From assembly GCF_000427965.1 (NCBI RefSeq), contig NZ_ATZA01000009.1, forward strand, positions 62,001 through 126,000: 64,000 nt of DNA, in the 5' to 3' direction. The position numbers and the translations under genes are program-made. Shown here in pieces: positions 61,598 through 64,000 of this stretch (its first letter is position 1; the number at the start of each line of letters is the position of its first letter). The DNA is from Olivibacter sitiensis DSM 17696 (GTDB lineage: Bacteria; Bacteroidota; Bacteroidia; Sphingobacteriales; Sphingobacteriaceae). A model generated the notes under the pieces. It did not search any database, had not been told where the DNA came from, and saw nothing but the letters and a program-made list of their open reading frames with translations.

Positions 61598-63508
61598 ATG
61601 AATATGAAACATTTATTTGCCTTTTACATATTCTTTTCCCCTTTATTTCTTTTGGGGCAGGAAAAGGTTCGTTTAATTCCGGAGCCTGTATCTTACAAAC
61701 AGCAGGAAGGATACTATGAATTGCCTACCACGCTGTATTTTGTAAACGAGAGTGGAGACAGCGCCGTTTCTAGGATTGCTACTATGTTTGGAGAGCGGAT
61801 TGCCCGACCCACGGGATACCTCTATCGTGTAAGTGATACCGATACTGCTAAAGAAGAAGAAAGTATTCGCTTAATCATCAACCACAAGGTGGAGGATGAG
61901 CTGGGAGAAGAAGGTTATCGGCTATTGGTAAACCATGAAGGCATTGCCGTAAAGGCCAATACGGCCAAGGGCATATTCTACGGCTTGCAAACCTTAGTAC
62001 AGCTGCTGCCCCCAGAAGTAGAACATAGCGCAGGCATGCTATTGGGCCAGTGGAGATTGCCACTGGTGGATATTGTGGATTATCCGCGTTTTGCCTGGCG
62101 GGGCATGATGCTGGATGTGGCACGCCATTTCTTCACGAAAGAGGAGGTGAAGCAGTTTATCGACAATATGGTCAAGTATAAATTCAACATGCTGCACTTG
62201 CATCTGACCGACGACCAGGGGTGGCGCATTGAGATCAAAAGTTTGCCTAAGCTCACCGAAGTGGGGGCTTGGAGAGGACAAAGAGAGGGCAAGTGGGGCA
62301 CCTTTTCCAAGCCTACTGCCGAGGAACCAAAAAGCTATGGTGGGTTTTACACCCAGGACGACATTAGGGAGCTGGTGCAATATGCCGCTGAGCGTTATGT
62401 GTCTATATTGCCCGAGATTGACGTGCCGGGCCACAGCATGGCTGCTGTTGCGTCCTATCCAGGGTTAAGCTGTACGCCGGGAGATTATCAAGTTGCTGTG
62501 GATGGCAGCTTTATGATTTGGGAAAAAGGGGGCTTCTACGGCACGATAGACAATACGCTTTGCCCAGCCAATCCCTTGGTGTACGACGTGCTCGACAAGG
62601 TGTTTACCGAAGTAGCGGAGCTCTTCCCTTTCCCTTATATCCATATGGGAGGAGATGAATGCTATAAGGGCTTCTGGGAGAAAAGTGAGGCCTGCAAGGC
62701 CTTGATGGCTCAAGAAGGGATGAAGGACATGGATGCCCTGCAAAGCTATTTCGTGAAACGGGTAGATTCCATCTTGCGGTCCAAAGGGAAGCAAACCATG
62801 GGTTGGGACGAAATACTGGAAGGTGGCCTGGCAGAAGGCGCCAGCGTGATGAGTTGGCGTGGTATGAAAGGAGGGGTCGAAGCGGCCCGTATGGGACACA
62901 AGGTGGTGATGTCGCCCAGCGATTTTGTCTATGTGGATCTCTATCAGGGCGATCCCCTTGCCGAGCCGCCTACCTATTCTATGTTAAGGCTCAGAAAAAC
63001 CTATAGCTTCGATCCCGTCCCAGAGGGGATAGACCCTTCGCTCATCCTGGGCGGGCAATGCAATCTTTGGACAGAGCAAATCCCCCACATGCGTGCAGCC
63101 GAATATATGTTGTGGCCGCGGGCCTTTGCCGTGGCAGAAAGTGTATGGTCGCCACAGGAACGCAAGGATTGGAATAGCTTTGTCGACAAGGTGGAGCATC
63201 ACTTTGAACGTTTCGATCACGCCAAGATCAAGTATGCCCTCAGTATGTACGATCCCATCGTGAAAGCCAGGAAAGTGCCAAATGGCACACTGGAAGTGGT
63301 CTTGGAGAAGGAGATTGAGAGCTTGGATATCTATTACAGCTTCGATGAAACCTTTCCGGACAATTTTTACCCACAATACTATATGCCTTTGAGCGTGCCC
63401 CAGGAAGCCTCCAACCTGAAGGTGGTCAGTTACAGGCACGGAAAACAAGTAGGGAAGATCATTAACCTGCCCATAGCCGAACTGAAAAAGCGCGCGGGAA
63501 TGAAATGA
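61598..63508 (+). CDS. Secreted beta-N-acetylhexosaminidase, GH20
   Basis: 636 residues from the ATG at 61598 (another ATG at 61604); signal peptide to about LLGQ. The N-terminal GH20b-like domain is followed by the barrel with WRGMMLDVARHFF, LHLHLTDDQGWRIEIK and the catalytic D353-E354 pair in HMGGDECYKGFW. It removes terminal GlcNAc or GalNAc by substrate-assisted catalysis, in the periplasm or on the surface. A C-terminal beta-domain resembles the short end seen in Bacteroidota members. It starts 20 bp after the dipeptidase stop, so it is probably in the GntP operon. Confidence 0.94.
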   Translation: MNMKHLFAFYIFFSPLFLLGQEKVRLIPEPVSYKQQEGYYELPTTLYFVNESGDSAVSRIATMFGERIARPTGYLYRVSDTDTAKEEESIRLIINHKVEDELGEEGYRLLVNHEGIAVKANTAKGIFYGLQTLVQLLPPEVEHSAGMLLGQWRLPLVDIVDYPRFAWRGMMLDVARHFFTKEEVKQFIDNMVKYKFNMLHLHLTDDQGWRIEIKSLPKLTEVGAWRGQREGKWGTFSKPTAEEPKSYGGFYTQDDIRELVQYAAERYVSILPEIDVPGHSMAAVASYPGLSCTPGDYQVAVDGSFMIWEKGGFYGTIDNTLCPANPLVYDVLDKVFTEVAELFPFPYIHMGGDECYKGFWEKSEACKALMAQEGMKDMDALQSYFVKRVDSILRSKGKQTMGWDEILEGGLAEGASVMSWRGMKGGVEAARMGHKVVMSPSDFVYVDLYQGDPLAEPPTYSMLRLRKTYSFDPVPEGIDPSLILGGQCNLWTEQIPHMRAAEYMLWPRAFAVAESVWSPQERKDWNSFVDKVEHHFERFDHAKIKYALSMYDPIVKARKVPNGTLEVVLEKEIESLDIYYSFDETFPDNFYPQYYMPLSVPQEASNLKVVSYRHGKQVGKIINLPIAELKKRAGMK

Positions 63509-63869
63509 GTTATAAGTGATACGTTTTAAGTTTTAAGCTTCCTAGTCGCTTTGGCGACCAGAAGAATTAGAGCTTATTGACTTACAACGCAATACTTAAA
63601 TGAGGTATGAAGATTCCATAGGAAAGAATTGGGTTAATACCAAGATAACCGAGTATTCTTTCAATAATAAATCCATATCAGACTTGGATAGAAGTTGGAT
63701 TTACCTTGGAGGCAACTTGGAGATACCTTGGACTTATTAGCTATATCACCTATAGATTGTTTGGGTGAATAAAATGAGGCATGACTATCTGGATAGGGTG
63801 AATCCTATTTGATTGGCAAAAATCAAGGTAAATTCTTAAATTGGCTTTTATTGAGAAAGATGAACACGT
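63509..63869. other. 361-bp intergenic region, no gene seen
   Basis: It has a small hairpin GTCGC-TTTG-GCGAC at about 63544-63557 shortly after the GH20 stop, possibly a weak terminator without T run, word repeats (AAGTTTTAAG; TACCTTGGA at 63702-63710 and 63724-63732), and no convincing frame. A promoter for the next gene should lie near its end. Confidence 0.4.
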
Positions 63870-64000
63870 ATGAAGCAGCTATTTGCCATTGCCATTTTAT
63901 TTTTATGCTCGGTGTTTGGCACTCACGCCCAAACCGCCGAGCAGGCAGAAGACCTTTTCTGGGATTTTGAAAGAGCTAGGGTGGAGGGAGATAAGAATCT
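63870..64000 (+). CDS. Secreted protein, N-terminal part, cut by window edge
   Basis: 43 residues are visible from the ATG at 63870: a clear signal peptide (MKQLFAIAILFLCSVFGTHAQ) if split as MKQLFAIAILFLC plus SVFGTHAQ, then TAEQAEDLFWDFERARVEGDKN. The mature start with an amphipathic helix ending in EGDKN recalls NTF2-like/DUF4440 proteins, but too little is present to decide. Confidence 0.6.
   Translation, partial: MKQLFAIAILFLCSVFGTHAQTAEQAEDLFWDFERARVEGDKN

Noticed and set aside
1-64000. CRISPR arrays, tRNA or rRNA genes, insertion sequences, prophage
   Set aside because: No regular spacer-repeat pattern, no cloverleaf or rRNA segment and no transposase or integrase frame was found; the repeated blocks are promoter leaders and word repeats.

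Overview
The window is chromosomal DNA from a Bacteroidota bacterium, most likely a member of the Sphingobacteriaceae (Sphingobacterium/Pedobacter/Olivibacter type). The reasons are four SusC/SusD outer-membrane pairs, promoter candidates of the Bacteroidota type (TTTG, about 20 bp, TAnnTTTG) with few Shine-Dalgarno sites, a DUF2027 protein at the left edge, many secreted or lipoprotein hydrolases, and the general gene style. The genus is inference; no rRNA or tRNA gene was seen.

Layout. 0-10 kb: housekeeping genes (DUF2027/Smr protein, beta-hydroxyacid dehydrogenase, low-molecular-weight phosphatase, DMT exporter, a DUF2339/DUF3999-like membrane pair, D-lactate dehydrogenase-like enzyme, an ABC exporter). 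10.5-18.7 kb: a first SusCD pair facing two tandem secreted GH3 NagZ-type beta-N-acetylhexosaminidases. 18.7-28.1 kb: core genes on the minus strand (glyA, a LolC/E-like permease, an MBL hydrolase, a TetR regulator, a small lipoprotein, pheS, an S9 peptidase, a HdeD-like protein). 28.2-44.4 kb: a rearranged, AT-richer accessory stretch with a serine hydrolase, SusCD pairs 2 and 3, a class C plus class A beta-lactamase-fold fusion, and at least four gene remnants. 44.7-63.5 kb: an amino-sugar, peptidoglycan-salvage and D-amino-acid locus: anmK, SusCD 4, GH9, polysaccharide deacetylase, murQ, Na+/solute symporter, a NagX-like acyltransferase, a DeoR regulator, a GntP permease, RidA, a D-threonine aldolase/D-serine dehydratase-like enzyme, an M19 dipeptidase and a GH20 hexosaminidase. 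The right edge cuts a secreted protein.

How they may work together (inference). Secreted NagZ-like, GH20 and GH9/deacetylase enzymes trim amino-sugar polymers or muropeptides, and SusCD 4 takes products into the periplasm. The symporter brings the sugar inward, AnmK phosphorylates anhydro-MurNAc, and MurQ removes the lactyl ether to give GlcNAc-6-P. The GntP-RidA-PLP enzyme-dipeptidase set looks like a pathway for D-residue dipeptides or D-serine/D-threonine. No MurNAc or GlcNAc kinase and no nagA/nagB lie in the window.

Most notable observations: (1) the GH9 and NodB deacetylase frames look like one gene split exactly at an A AAA AAG slippery heptamer followed by a stop; (2) a SusC promoter-leader exists in three copies, one of which appears to have been inserted between a dead beta-propeller gene and anmK, flanked by imperfect direct repeats, so it may now drive the salvage operon; (3) a decayed second copy of the serine hydrolase-leader-susC unit; (4) a protein carrying complete active-site motifs of two different serine-hydrolase/beta-lactamase classes.
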